A DNA stretch of 64,000 nucleotides from Paracoccus sp. SCSIO 75233. Lineage in GTDB: Bacteria; Pseudomonadota; Alphaproteobacteria; Rhodobacterales; Rhodobacteraceae. The notes below the pieces were generated by a model, which had not been told where the DNA came from, made no database searches, and saw nothing but the letters and a program-made list of their open reading frames with translations. The translations under genes and the position numbers were made by a program. The DNA is taken from positions 930,001 to 994,000 of the forward strand of contig NZ_CP115757.1 in NCBI RefSeq assembly GCF_027912675.1, in the 5' to 3' direction. Of the stretch, positions 53,337-62,526 are shown in pieces (position 1 is the first letter of the stretch; every line of letters starts with the position of its first letter).

Positions 53337-53647
53337 TGGCCGCGAATTAACTGACTTCAAATTGTTGAAAGATACTATCCGGAATTTTTTAATAAATTCA
53401 GGTTGTTCATCAGATATTATGACCCGATCCGAAGGTTCATTTCCGCGATCACCTCGCAGGTCCGTCGATTTCCGTCTACTTGTCGAAGCGGATGCTGTGC
53501 AGGGCAGGCGCGGGCTGCCTTATTCTATCGGCGATTATTATGACCGGGATCCCAACCGGCCGAGATTGCATCAATTTGTCGCCGTGATATTCCCTGTTAG
53601 GAAATGTGAATGGGCAAATCGCTCATAATGTAGAAGGACTGTTAAAA
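53337..53647 (+). other. Intergenic region between bufferin operon and lipoprotein gene
   Basis: About 310 bases. Its first 100 bases are AT-rich (around 53355-53420) and could hold a promoter. An open frame from 53419 to 53628 (69 codons) has no ribosome site and no familiar sequence. I see no RNA gene and no clear terminator. Confidence 0.45.
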
Positions 53648-53941
53648 ATGTATGTCAGAGCTCTCGCTGCCGTTATCGCTTTTGGAACGCTGAGCGCCTG
53701 CGCGATCTCGCCCAAGGATTTCGAATCGCAGCCGGTTCTGGTGGACACGGCAATGGGGCCGGTGATCTGCCAGCTTTATACCCCTGAACAGGTGACGTGG
53801 GACCGCTCGATCGGTCGTCCGAATGCGATGGATGTGGCAACCGCCGACACGATTTGCCGTAATGAGGGGAAGCGGATTATTCAGGGTGGGGAGCCGGTTT
53901 ACGCACCGACAACCACAGACGCGGCGGCGACCGAGCTTTAA
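53648..53941 (+). CDS. Small hypothetical lipoprotein
   Basis: A 97-residue protein with a lipoprotein signal: YVRALAAVIAFGTLSAC gives the lipobox LSAC (Cys18). The mature part (ISPKDFESQPVLVDTAMGPVICQLYTPEQ, by blocks, then DTICRNEGKRII) has two further cysteines that could form a disulfide. I do not recognise a family. The ATG at 53648 begins the signal peptide exactly; an upstream GTG would add 14 residues without cause. It stands alone, between AT-rich DNA and a convergent small gene. Confidence 0.68.
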   Translation: MYVRALAAVIAFGTLSACAISPKDFESQPVLVDTAMGPVICQLYTPEQVTWDRSIGRPNAMDVATADTICRNEGKRIIQGGEPVYAPTTTDAAATEL

Positions 53942-54020
53942 TCCCGGGCTTTGCATCAGCATAGTGCCCGCGCGATGCATAAAGCGCGGGACCGGAGATG
54001 ATCCGTCCACGCCATGAATG

Positions 54021-54048
54021 AAAAGGCCGCCCGGTTTTCCGGACGGCC
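54021..54048 (-). terminator. Terminator of the small gene at 54072
   Basis: GGCCG-c-CCGG and CCGG-a-CGGCC pair around TTTT with one mismatch. Read on the minus strand the stem is followed by TTTTCATTC, directly downstream of the small minus-strand gene. Confidence 0.72.
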
Positions 54049-54071
54049 GCGTCCATCATTCGGCTTTGGCG

Positions 54072-54269
54072 TCAGACCGGCACGTTGTCGAACAGATCCA
54101 CATCTTCCGACGGATCGTGGCGATAGACGATCCTTTGGCCTTCGGCATGGCTTCCGCGCCGAAGCAGCTTGTGCATCTTCAGTGCGACCCGGCGCTTTTC
54201 TGAATCACTGGCGGCAAGGTAATGCCGCTCAATTTCTTGCAGTTTTTCGTTCACGTCGAACGGTGTCAT
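54072..54269 (-). CDS. Small hypothetical protein
   Basis: A 65-residue soluble, basic protein (MTPFDVNEKLQEIERHYLAA, then SEKRRVALKMHKLLRRG, ending DVDLFDNVPV). A strong GGGAGG ribosome site sits 6 bases before the ATG, and a terminator follows, so it is very likely expressed. The sequence looks helical, with charged repeats. I do not recognise the family. A longer frame starting at 54425 has no ribosome site. Confidence 0.68.
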   Translation of the reverse strand: MTPFDVNEKLQEIERHYLAASDSEKRRVALKMHKLLRRGSHAEGQRIVYRHDPSEDVDLFDNVPV

Positions 54270-54498
54270 GGCAGCCTCCCAGCTCTGGCAAAAATGCGAG
54301 CGCCCCGGCGGTGACGGGACTTCAGCAGGGGCACCCACGAGGTACAGCGGGGTAATCTCAGATAATCGAAAAAAATGCCTCGCAGTTGCAGCGGATCGTC
54401 CTTCCTCCCAGAAAATCACGATCAACTAACGGTATCATAACAGGTTTATTGCCGTCGGTTAATGACAGTTTTGTATGATTCGCCCGCATCTCGGCGGG

Positions 54499-54520
54499 AA
54501 GCCGCCCAAATGGGCGGCTT
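54499..54520. other. Perfect stem-loop
   Basis: AAGCCGCCC and GGGCGGCTT pair around AAAT, in the gap after the TIM-barrel gene. On the plus strand it is followed by TGCCTGTTTT. It may end transcription of the minus-strand gene at 54548-55366 or act in both directions. Confidence 0.5.
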
Positions 54521-54547
54521 TGCCTGTTTTCTCAGCTTTCAGCCATG

Positions 54548-55366
54548 TCAGCGGGCAAGGCCGAGGTTTTGCAGATAGGCGGCAGAGGGCAGGATGCCAT
54601 CCTTGTTGCGCAACTCCAGAATGAGTCGAGGCTCGCTTGTCAGGGTGGCGAGTGCTGCGAAAACGGCGGGCCAGCCGATATTGCCGTTCCCGATCTGCCA
54701 GTGGCGGTCGGCGTAGCCGTCAGCGTCCTGAATATGGATGTGCTGCAGACGGTTGCCGGCGCGGTAGACGTAGTAATCCACAGGCGGCGCGCCGGTCGAT
54801 CCATAGGCGTAATGCGCGTGCCCGGTGTCGATTGAAACGGCAATCGCGGGGCTGTCGAAACTATCGGCCAGTTCGCAGCGGGAATCGGGGTCCTTGTCCT
54901 CGATATTTTCGAGAACCATCGTGATATTTGCGTTCTCGGCGCGGGAGATCACCGGGTCCAGCGTCTCATGGACGAGGTTCAGCACCTCCTCGCGGGAGCC
55001 CTGCACATTCTCGAAGTTATTATAGTTCCATGTCGTATAGGGGCTGTGGATGACCATCTGGGTGGCGCCCAGAGCCTCGCAGACGGCAAGGCCCTGCTCC
55101 ATGCGGCGGGTGACGAGGGCGCGGATGTCCGGGTCCGGGTTGGCGAGGCTGAGGCCCCAGAACGGCCCGTGGATCCCCAACCGGCCCTTATGGCCATCCA
55201 GCAGCTTGCGGGCGCGGTCCACAAGGGGCTGCCAGTCGCCGTTCAGCACCTCGGCGGTGATGAAGTCCTGCAGTTCCAGATCACGCGGATCGGCGAGCAT
55301 CCAGTCGCGAAGCGTCTCAAACGTGTCGAGCGGCATTGCCGCGCCGAGAAGGGGAAGGCTGGTCAT
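54548..55366 (-). CDS. Sugar phosphate isomerase/epimerase-like TIM barrel (AP endonuclease family 2)
   Basis: A 272-residue protein of the xylose-isomerase-like TIM-barrel family. Metal and substrate residues are suggested by LGIHGPFWGLSLANPDPD, MVIHSPYTTWNYNNF, ITMVLENIEDKDP (Glu), AVSIDTGHAHYAYG (Asp, His) and LQHIHIQDADGYAD (His). Members are epimerases, isomerases or hydroxypyruvate-type enzymes; the substrate is unclear. The start at 55366 has an AGGAA site 7 bases upstream. It faces a dipeptide-type importer across a 299-base shared control region. Confidence 0.82.
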   Translation of the reverse strand: MTSLPLLGAAMPLDTFETLRDWMLADPRDLELQDFITAEVLNGDWQPLVDRARKLLDGHKGRLGIHGPFWGLSLANPDPDIRALVTRRMEQGLAVCEALGATQMVIHSPYTTWNYNNFENVQGSREEVLNLVHETLDPVISRAENANITMVLENIEDKDPDSRCELADSFDSPAIAVSIDTGHAHYAYGSTGAPPVDYYVYRAGNRLQHIHIQDADGYADRHWQIGNGNIGWPAVFAALATLTSEPRLILELRNKDGILPSAAYLQNLGLAR

Positions 55367-55665
55367 TCGGTCATTCCTGTACAAAGCAGATGCTGGTTAT
55401 GCGCAAACGCAGCCCCGCCTCTAAGCGATGTGAATGACAAAGCGGTGACGGGTCCCGGCGACCGCGGGCAGGTTCCTGCTGCCGGACCGAATTGTCACGG
55501 TTCCTTTTCGGAAGGGTCGCGATCCTGTCGTGAAGAGTTGATTTATCGCTTATGTCCGCGTGCTGACGAAATCACATGTCCACGGCGGATAACGGTCTCG
55601 GTTGAGGCCGCTCCCAGATCATGCATCCCCCGCTGCCGCAATTGCCGGGGTGACAGGAGAGTGAA

Positions 55666-57306
55666 ATGTTCAGACTTAATCGCCGCCACGCGCTTGGACT
55701 GATGGGCGCGACCACGGGCAGCCTGCTGCTGCCGGGCTATCTGCGCGCTCAGGCCAGCCGCCCCTCGATCACCATTGCCGTTCAGAAGATCACCAACAAC
55801 AACACGCTGGATGTCTGGAACGAACAGTCCAATGTCGGTGAGCGGGTGTTCTTCCCCAATCTTTGGGAAGGTCTGATCCTGCGCGACTGGATGGGCGATC
55901 AGGGCCCGGTTCCCGGTCTGGCGACGGAATGGAGCCGCATTGACGACAAGACGATTGAGCTGAAGCTGCGTCAGGGCGTCAAGTTCCACAATGGCGACGA
56001 GATGACGGCTGAAGATGTCGCGTTTTCGTTCTCGCCGGAACGTGTGTTCGGCGACACCCAGCCGATTGGCGGTCAGACGATCTTTGCCGAGAACTACAAG
56101 CCCGCCACGCCGAAGGATCTGCCGGCGAACGTGCCGGGCGTCGGTCGGCGCCTGTGGCCGTCGCTGGAGGGGATCGAGATCGTGGACGACTACACCGTCC
56201 GCCTGCGCAATGCGACGCCGGATGTGACGCTGGAAGGCCGTCTCTATTCCTATGGCAGCCAGATCACCAACCGCCGCGCCTGGGAAGAAGCCGCGACCTT
56301 TGCCGAATGGGCGGTGAAGCCGATCACCACGGGCCCGTATATGGTTGGTGAGTTCCGCCCCGACGTCTCGCTGACGCTGCTGGCCCATGACGACTACTGG
56401 AATGGCCGTCCGCCGCTGCAACAGATCACCTTCCTCGAAGTGCCCGAGGTTGCCAGCCGCGTGAACGGTCTGCTGTCCGGCGAATATGATTTCGCCTGTG
56501 ACCTGCCGCCGGATCAGGTGGAGCAGGTGCAGAATGCGGATGGGTTCGAGGTTCAGAACTCGACCATCTGGAACCACCGGATTTCGGTGTTCAACACCCA
56601 GAACGAAGTCCTCGCCGATCCGCTGGTCCGCCGCGCCATGACCCACGCCATTGACCGTGAGGCCATCGTGCAGTCGCTCTGGGGCGGCATGACCAAGGTT
56701 CCGGCAGGGCTTCAGTTCGAAAGCTTCCGCACCTCCGACATGTTCATCGAGGGCTGGACGGCCCCGGAATATAACCCGGAACTGGCGCGCGAGCTGCTGA
56801 CGCAGGCTAATTACAAGGGCGATGCGATCCCGTTCCGCCTGCTGAACAACTACTACACCAACCAGGTTTCCAACGGTCAGATCATGGTCGAGATGTGGAA
56901 ACAGGTCGGCCTGAATGTCGAGATCGAGATGAAGGAGAACTGGGGCCAGATCCACGATCCCGAAGGCGTGAAGGGCGTGCGTGACTGGTCGGCCTCCAAC
57001 TCGATCAACGATCCGATCACCCCTATGGTGGTGCAGTTCGGCCCGAACGGCGAAGTGCAGCAGAAGCGCGACTGGTCGAACGCCGAACTGAACGAGCTGT
57101 CCGTGGTCATGGAAACCTCGACCGACCGGGCCGCGCGCAAGAAGGCAATCGCCCGCATGCTGGAAATCGCCGAGCGCGAAGATCCTGCCTATCAGGTTCT
57201 GCATCAGAACGCCGTGTTTACCGGCATGCGTTCGGATCTGAACTGGAAGGCCGCGCCTGCCTTCGCGATGGACTTCCGCGCATCGAACTGGCCGACCAAC
57301 GGCTGA
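55666..57306 (+). CDS. ABC transporter periplasmic binding protein, peptide/opine (family 5)
   Basis: A 546-residue family 5 solute-binding protein. The N-terminus FRLNRRHALGLMGATTGSLLLP, with an RR pair before a mild hydrophobic core, looks like a Tat signal. The mature part shows LWEGLILRDWMG, DDKTIELKLRQGVKFHNGDEMTAEDVAFSF-type region, VRRAMTHAIDREAIVQSLWGG and ARELLTQANYKGDAIPF. Family 5 proteins bind di- and oligopeptides, opines or nickel; here context (ornithine cyclodeaminase, Lrp) favours an amino-acid-derived compound. A strong AGGAGAG site precedes the ATG. It is the first gene of a five-gene importer operon. Confidence 0.9.
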   Translation: MFRLNRRHALGLMGATTGSLLLPGYLRAQASRPSITIAVQKITNNNTLDVWNEQSNVGERVFFPNLWEGLILRDWMGDQGPVPGLATEWSRIDDKTIELKLRQGVKFHNGDEMTAEDVAFSFSPERVFGDTQPIGGQTIFAENYKPATPKDLPANVPGVGRRLWPSLEGIEIVDDYTVRLRNATPDVTLEGRLYSYGSQITNRRAWEEAATFAEWAVKPITTGPYMVGEFRPDVSLTLLAHDDYWNGRPPLQQITFLEVPEVASRVNGLLSGEYDFACDLPPDQVEQVQNADGFEVQNSTIWNHRISVFNTQNEVLADPLVRRAMTHAIDREAIVQSLWGGMTKVPAGLQFESFRTSDMFIEGWTAPEYNPELARELLTQANYKGDAIPFRLLNNYYTNQVSNGQIMVEMWKQVGLNVEIEMKENWGQIHDPEGVKGVRDWSASNSINDPITPMVVQFGPNGEVQQKRDWSNAELNELSVVMETSTDRAARKKAIARMLEIAEREDPAYQVLHQNAVFTGMRSDLNWKAAPAFAMDFRASNWPTNG

Positions 57307-57323
57307 TTGCGTGACCGCTGATC

Positions 57324-57349
57324 GCCCCGGACGCTTCGGTGTCCGGGGC
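57324..57349 (+). other. Intercistronic stem-loop after the binding-protein gene
   Basis: GCCCCGGAC and GTCCGGGGC form a perfect 9-base stem with an 8-base loop. No T run follows, so it is more likely an mRNA-stabilising or partial-termination element that gives more binding protein than membrane parts. Confidence 0.65.
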
Positions 57350-57419
57350 ATTCCGTCCAGCTATCCGCCATGCGCGGCGAAGATCCGGTCGGATCGGGGC
57401 AAGAGGAAAAGGTCATTAC

Positions 57420-58412
57420 ATGGCGAATCTGGTCGAGATCCGGGATTTGCGGGTCGCCTTTGACGGCGTGCCGGTCTTGCATGGCATCAATCTTGATGTC
57501 GCGCCGGGTGAAGCGCTTGGCCTCGTCGGTGAATCCGGTTGCGGGAAATCGGTGACATGGCTGGCGGCCTTGGGCTTGCTGCCCTCCAAGGCGCGGATCG
57601 AAGGCTCGGTCCGGCTTGAGGACGAAGAAATCTGTAACGCGCCCCGGACGACGCTGGAGTCGGTGCGTGGCGGTCGGATCGCGATGATCTTTCAGGACCC
57701 GTCCAGCGCGCTGAACCCGGTGATCCGGGTCGGTCGGCAGCTTTGCGAGGCGCTGCGCCTGCATAAGGGGCTGCGCGGTCAGGCGGCGAAGGATGAGGCG
57801 CTGCGGCTGATGGATATGGTGGGGATACCCGACGCGCGTGGCCGCTTCGGCCTGTATCCGCATGAGTTCTCCGGCGGGCAATGTCAGCGCGTCATGATCG
57901 CGATGGCGCTGGCGGGTGAGCCTGACCTGCTGATCGCGGATGAACCGACAACGGCGCTTGACGCGACGATTCAGGCACAGATCCTCGATCTGCTGGCGCG
58001 GCTGCGGGGCGAGATGGGGATGGCGACGGTGTTCATCAGCCATGATCTCGGTGCCGTGGCGCAGATATGTGAGCGGGTTTGCGTCATGTATGCGGGCCGG
58101 ATTGTGGAGCAGGGGCGGGTTGACCAGTTATTCGGCATGCCGCGCCATCCCTATACGCGTGGCCTGTTCGATGCGCTGCCGCGGCTGAACGGTCCGCGCG
58201 CGCCGCTGGTCCCGATCCGGGGGACGGTTCCCGATCCGCGCGACCCGCCGCCGGGCTGTGCCTTTGCGCCGCGCTGTTCGCGGGCGCAGGATTTTTGCGA
58301 TCAGGCGGTGCCGGAGATGCTGCCGCAGCCCGACGGACGCCTGCTTGCCTGCGCCTTTCCGGTGCCGGAGGAACCCGCAACGGCGCGTCAGCTTGAGGAG
58401 ATGGCGCAATGA
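57420..58412 (+). CDS. ABC transporter ATP-binding protein, DppD-like
   Basis: A 330-residue ATPase of the oligopeptide class. Walker A is GLVGESGCGKSVTWLAALG, the signature is HEFSGGQCQRVMIAMAL, Walker B is LLIADEPTTALDATIQAQ and the C-terminal cysteine-rich clamp is PPGCAFAPRCSRAQDFC, which in relatives binds a 4Fe-4S cluster. The start ATG at 57420 follows AAGAGGAAAAGG. It overlaps the DppF-like gene by 4 bases. Confidence 0.93.
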   Translation: MANLVEIRDLRVAFDGVPVLHGINLDVAPGEALGLVGESGCGKSVTWLAALGLLPSKARIEGSVRLEDEEICNAPRTTLESVRGGRIAMIFQDPSSALNPVIRVGRQLCEALRLHKGLRGQAAKDEALRLMDMVGIPDARGRFGLYPHEFSGGQCQRVMIAMALAGEPDLLIADEPTTALDATIQAQILDLLARLRGEMGMATVFISHDLGAVAQICERVCVMYAGRIVEQGRVDQLFGMPRHPYTRGLFDALPRLNGPRAPLVPIRGTVPDPRDPPPGCAFAPRCSRAQDFCDQAVPEMLPQPDGRLLACAFPVPEEPATARQLEEMAQ

Positions 58413-59395
58413 GCGCGTTGATCGAAGCCAACGACCTCGTCCGGGTCTACACCTCCCGCAAGGGGCTGTTCGGCAAGCCGGTTGCGATGCGCGCCGTCGA
58501 TGGCGTCAGCCTGCATGTCGCGCGTGGCGAAACGCTGGGCGTTGTCGGTGAAAGCGGATCGGGCAAGTCCACACTGGGCCGTATGCTGCTGGGCGTTGAT
58601 CCGGCGCAAGGCGGCGAGGTGCGCTTTGACGGGGCCGTGCTGCCGGAAAAGGGGACGCCGCAATGGCGCGCGATCCGGATGCGGATGCAGATGGTGTATC
58701 AGGACCCTCTGGCCGCACTCGACCGCCGCCTGACGATTGCGAGCCAGATCCGGGAGCCGTTGGAAATTCACGGCATCGGCGATGCTGCCGCCCGCGAGGC
58801 CCGTGTGGAAGAGCTGATGCAGTCGGTCGGTCTGCGCCCCGATCAGGCCGGACGCTACCCGCACGAGCTGTCGGGCGGTCAGCGTCAGCGGGTGGTCATT
58901 GCGCGCGCGCTTGCGACAGCGCCGGAATTGCTGGTCTGCGATGAACCCGTCTCCGCCCTCGATGTCTCGATTCAGGCGCAGGTGATCAACCGGCTGCGCA
59001 GGCTGCGGGATGAAAACGGGCTGGCGATGATCTTTATCAGCCATGACCTGAAAGTCGTGCGCAATCTCTGCGACCGGGTTGCGGTCATGTATCTGGGCAA
59101 GATCGTCGAGGAAGGCCCGGTTGAGGACGTCTTTGCCACGCCGCGCCATCCCTACACGCGGGCGCTGCTGTCATCGGTGCCGGAGCCGGGGCAGCGTCTG
59201 GACGGGCGGATCATCCTGCAGGGTGAGCCGCCCAACCCGGCCAAACGCCCGAGCGGCTGTGCCTTCCATCCGCGCTGCCCGGAGGCGTCTGAGATCTGCC
59301 GCACCAACCTGCCGGAGATGCAGGAGACGGGCCGTAATTGCCGGGCGGCCTGCCATCACCTCGACCGGACCGGCCCGGTCCGCCGCGCAGCTTAA
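58409..59395 (+). CDS. ABC transporter ATP-binding protein, DppF-like
   Basis: A 328-residue ATPase, partner of the DppD-like protein. Walker A is GVVGESGSGKSTLGRMLLG, the signature is HELSGGQRQRVVIARAL, Walker B is LLVCDEPVSALDVSIQAQ and the C-terminal motif is KRPSGCAFHPRCPEASEIC. It begins within the end of the previous gene (ATGA overlap) and is followed 12 bases later by the first permease. Confidence 0.94.
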   Translation: MSALIEANDLVRVYTSRKGLFGKPVAMRAVDGVSLHVARGETLGVVGESGSGKSTLGRMLLGVDPAQGGEVRFDGAVLPEKGTPQWRAIRMRMQMVYQDPLAALDRRLTIASQIREPLEIHGIGDAAAREARVEELMQSVGLRPDQAGRYPHELSGGQRQRVVIARALATAPELLVCDEPVSALDVSIQAQVINRLRRLRDENGLAMIFISHDLKVVRNLCDRVAVMYLGKIVEEGPVEDVFATPRHPYTRALLSSVPEPGQRLDGRIILQGEPPNPAKRPSGCAFHPRCPEASEICRTNLPEMQETGRNCRAACHHLDRTGPVRRAA

Positions 59396-59407
59396 AGGGA
59401 GGACGCC

Positions 59408-60334
59408 ATGTTCCGCTTCGTTTTCCTGCGTTTCCTGCGCGCCGCCGTGACGGTGCTTGCCGTGATGACCTTTGCCTTCATCGTGCTGCGCATGTCCGGT
59501 GACCCGGCGCAGGTGCTGCTTGGGCCTGACGTGCCGCAGAATATCGTCGATGCGTTTCGTGAGCAGTGGGGCCTCGACCGGCCGCTCTGGCAGCAATACC
59601 TGTCCTATATGGGCGCGATCTTTCAGGGCGATTTCGGCCTGTCGATGCGCGACCGGGCGCCCGCGCTCGATCTGGTGCTGGAGCGGGTGCCGGCGACGCT
59701 GATGCTGACGGTTCCGGCGCTGATCCTGAAAATCTGTGTGGGCATTCCCGCCGGGATCTATGCCGCGCTGCACCGGGACAGCGCCACGGATCGCGGGGTG
59801 ATCCTGCTGGCCATTCTGGGTTTCACCATCCCGTCATTCGTCATGGGCCTGCTGCTGGTGCTGATCTTCGCGGTGACGCTGGGCGTGCTGCCATCCGGCG
59901 GATACGGCTCGTGGCAGAACGCCATCCTGCCTGCCATCACCATATCCATCGGCGGGATCGGGATAATCGCCCGGTTCTCACGCTCCGCCATGATCGAGGT
60001 GCTGGGCCAGCCCTATATCCGCACGGCCTCGGCCAAGGGCGTCAAATGGCGCGATGTGATCCGGGGTCATGCGTTGCCGAATGCGGCAATTCCGATTGTC
60101 ACCATTCTTGGTTTCATGGTCGGCTCGCTGATTGCGGGGGCGGTTGTGGTGGAGACGATCTTCTCATGGCCCGGTATCGGGCGGCTGCTGATCGTCTCGG
60201 TCTCGAACCGGGATCTGGCCGTGGTGCAGTGCATCCTGCTGCTGATCGCCGCCGTGATGGTGATGTCGAACCTGATTGTCGATCTTCTTTACGGCTGGCT
60301 GGATCCGCGTCTGCGGACCAATGCGGCGCATTGA
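59408..60334 (+). CDS. ABC transporter permease, DppB-like
   Basis: A 308-residue permease with about six spans. It opens FRFVFLRFLRAAVTVLAVMTFAF, carries PAQVLLGPDVPQNIVDAFREQWGLDRPL (first periplasmic loop) and the EAA loop YIRTASAKGVKWRDVIRGHALPNA, followed by LIAGAVVVETIFSWPGIGRLL. A GGGAGG ribosome site precedes the ATG. It pairs with the DppC-like permease. Confidence 0.93.
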   Translation: MFRFVFLRFLRAAVTVLAVMTFAFIVLRMSGDPAQVLLGPDVPQNIVDAFREQWGLDRPLWQQYLSYMGAIFQGDFGLSMRDRAPALDLVLERVPATLMLTVPALILKICVGIPAGIYAALHRDSATDRGVILLAILGFTIPSFVMGLLLVLIFAVTLGVLPSGGYGSWQNAILPAITISIGGIGIIARFSRSAMIEVLGQPYIRTASAKGVKWRDVIRGHALPNAAIPIVTILGFMVGSLIAGAVVVETIFSWPGIGRLLIVSVSNRDLAVVQCILLLIAAVMVMSNLIVDLLYGWLDPRLRTNAAH

Positions 60335-60349
60335 GCGGGGGTTGAGCGC

Positions 60350-61216
60350 ATGACAGAGACATCTTCCGCCCGGCTCGTCGCCCAGTCCGTGCGCCGTCAG
60401 AAGCGAGAGCGGATACCGCCAGCGGTCATGTTCGGGCTGATCTGGCTGGCGCTTATCGTGATCTGCGCGGTTTTCGCCGACCTGCTGCGCCCCTATGACA
60501 TCACCCAGATGGACCTGTCCGCCCGGCTGATGCCGCCGCTGAGCCCCGGACACTGGCTTGGCACGGATGAGCTGGGCCGGGACGTGCTGTCGCGGCTGAT
60601 CCAGTCGGTGCGGGTGTCGCTGGTCATTGCCTTCGGCGCGACGATCATTTCGGCTGTGTTCGGCACCACGCTCGGCTTCCTCGCCGCGCAGTTCCGGGGC
60701 GTGGTGGAGCAGTTCGTCGTCATGCTGGCAGATTTTCAGGCGGCGCTGCCGTTTCTGATCATGTCGCTGGCGGTTCTGGCGTTCTTCGGATCGTCGATGG
60801 TGCTGCTGGTCTGCCTGATGGGGTTTTACGGATGGGAACGTTACGCGCGGATCGCCCGCGGCCTTGCCATTGCCGCGAATGCGCAAGGCTATGCCGCCGC
60901 CGTGGAGCAACTGGGCGCGACGCCCCGGCGGCTCTATCTGAAACATATCCTGCCGAATGTCGCCTCCACCCTGATCGTGTCGATGACGCTGACCTTCCCG
61001 GAGATCATTCTGATGGAGTCGGGCCTGTCCTTCCTTGGCCTTGGCGTTCAGCCGCCGGAAACCAGCCTCGGCAATATGGTCGGGTTCGGTCGCGACTACC
61101 TGACAACCGCGCCGTGGATCATGCTCGGGCCGTCGGTGATCATCATGCTGACGACGCTTTCGATTTCGCTTGTCGGCGACTGGCTGCGTGACAAGCTGGA
61201 CCCGACGATCCGGTAG
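60350..61216 (+). CDS. ABC transporter permease, DppC-like
   Basis: A 288-residue permease with about six spans, the last gene of the operon. Typical sequences are RLMPPLSPGHWLGTDELGRDVLSRLI and the EAA loop region YARIARGLAIAANAQGYAAAVEQLGATPRR, with the conserved LSFLGLGVQPPETSLGNMVG near the end. It is convergent with the ornithine cyclodeaminase gene 90 bases on. Confidence 0.93.
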   Translation: MTETSSARLVAQSVRRQKRERIPPAVMFGLIWLALIVICAVFADLLRPYDITQMDLSARLMPPLSPGHWLGTDELGRDVLSRLIQSVRVSLVIAFGATIISAVFGTTLGFLAAQFRGVVEQFVVMLADFQAALPFLIMSLAVLAFFGSSMVLLVCLMGFYGWERYARIARGLAIAANAQGYAAAVEQLGATPRRLYLKHILPNVASTLIVSMTLTFPEIILMESGLSFLGLGVQPPETSLGNMVGFGRDYLTTAPWIMLGPSVIIMLTTLSISLVGDWLRDKLDPTIR

Positions 61217-61306
61217 AACATGCGCCGTTTGCCCGGTTTGCGCGACGTGCCGGACCCGAGAAGCTCAGGCCCGGCATCGCGATGACCTGCGGCCAGTTCG
61301 CTGCGC

Positions 61307-62359
61307 CTAGCCTGCCGCCCGTTGCAGCATGCCAAACAGATCGCGCGGATCGTCGGGATCGGCGATGATGTCGAGATTCTGGTAAAGCCCGGTGTCGTTC
61401 AGCCGGTCGTGGATATAGCGCAGCGCCGAGAAATCCTCCGTCGCGAAGCCTACGCCGTCAAACAGCGTGATCTGCTGCGCATCGGTGCGGCCGGGTGCGT
61501 CGCCGGTGATGACCTGCCACATTTCCGTCACCGGGAAATCCTCGGGCATCTGCTGGATTTCGCCTTCGATCCGGGTCTGCGGCGGATACTCCACGAACAC
61601 CGTCGAGCGTTCGAGAATATCCTTGTGCAGTTCGGTCTTGCCCGGACAATCGCCGCCGATCGCGTTGATATGCACGCCGCTGCCGACCATGTTGTCGGTC
61701 AGGATCGTCGCATATTGCTTGTCGGCTGTGCAGGTCGTGATGATCTCCGCCCCTTCCATCGCATCCTCGGGCGTGGCGCAGGCGGTCAGGGTTATCCCGT
61801 GACCGGCCAGATTGCGCATCGCCTTTTCCGTGGCGGCGCTGTCGATATCGTAGAGCCGGATGGCGTCGATCCCGCAGACCGCCTTCATGGCCAGCGCCTG
61901 AAATTCGGACTGCGCGCCATTGCCGATCATCGCCATGGTCCGGGCGCCTTTCGGGGCCAGATGCCGCGCCACCATTGCCGATGTGGCAGCGGTGCGGATT
62001 GCGGTCAGGACGGTCATTTCGCTCAGCAGCACCGGGTAGCCGGTATCGACGCGCGCCAGCAGGCCGAACGCCGTGACCGTCTGTAGCCCCTTCCTGGTGT
62101 TCTTCGGATGACCGTTCACGTATTTGAACCCGTAAACCTCACCGTCAGAGGTCGGCATGAGTTCGATCACCCCCTCGGCAGAATGCGAGGCGACGCGGGG
62201 GGTTTTGTCGAACAATTCCCAGCGGCGGAAGTCTTCCTCGATATAATCCGCAAGCTCGCGCAGCATTGTCTCCAGTCCGATGCCATGTACAAGCTTCATC
62301 ATGTTCTCGACGCTGACGAACGGAATGAAGGCCAGTTCGGAGGGGTTGGGTGCGGGCAT
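61307..62359 (-). CDS. Ornithine cyclodeaminase
   Basis: A 350-residue NAD-dependent enzyme that turns L-ornithine into proline and ammonia. Length and blocks match the classical Pseudomonas enzyme: FIPFVSVENMMKLVHGIG, the substrate-binding YGFKYVNGHPKNTRKGLQTV, LSEMTVLTAIRTAATSAMVAR-type stretch, the nucleotide loop MAMIGNGAQSEFQALAM and ITTCTADKQYATILTDNMV, then GVHINAIGGDCPGKTELH. It faces an Lrp/AsnC regulator across 167 bases. Together with the peptide-type importer it suggests uptake and breakdown of ornithine, arginine or an opine that yields them. Confidence 0.9.
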   Translation of the reverse strand: MPAPNPSELAFIPFVSVENMMKLVHGIGLETMLRELADYIEEDFRRWELFDKTPRVASHSAEGVIELMPTSDGEVYGFKYVNGHPKNTRKGLQTVTAFGLLARVDTGYPVLLSEMTVLTAIRTAATSAMVARHLAPKGARTMAMIGNGAQSEFQALAMKAVCGIDAIRLYDIDSAATEKAMRNLAGHGITLTACATPEDAMEGAEIITTCTADKQYATILTDNMVGSGVHINAIGGDCPGKTELHKDILERSTVFVEYPPQTRIEGEIQQMPEDFPVTEMWQVITGDAPGRTDAQQITLFDGVGFATEDFSALRYIHDRLNDTGLYQNLDIIADPDDPRDLFGMLQRAAG

Positions 62360-62526
62360 GTTATGATCTCCGGTTTCAGTATATCTCAGACAGAGCTGGT
62401 CAGTGGTTGTATCCTTTGGCCCGGAGGCGGTGCGGTCATGCAGTCTGGTTTTCCATCGCCGGCGCGCTGTTCATCTGAGTGCGGGCAGTGTTTCGCCAGT
62501 TCGGGGTTAAGAAAAGAGATCAAATT

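Noticed and set aside
53419..53628. 69-codon frame between doxX and the lipoprotein gene
   Set aside because: No ribosome site, no family resemblance, composition of random high-GC frame.
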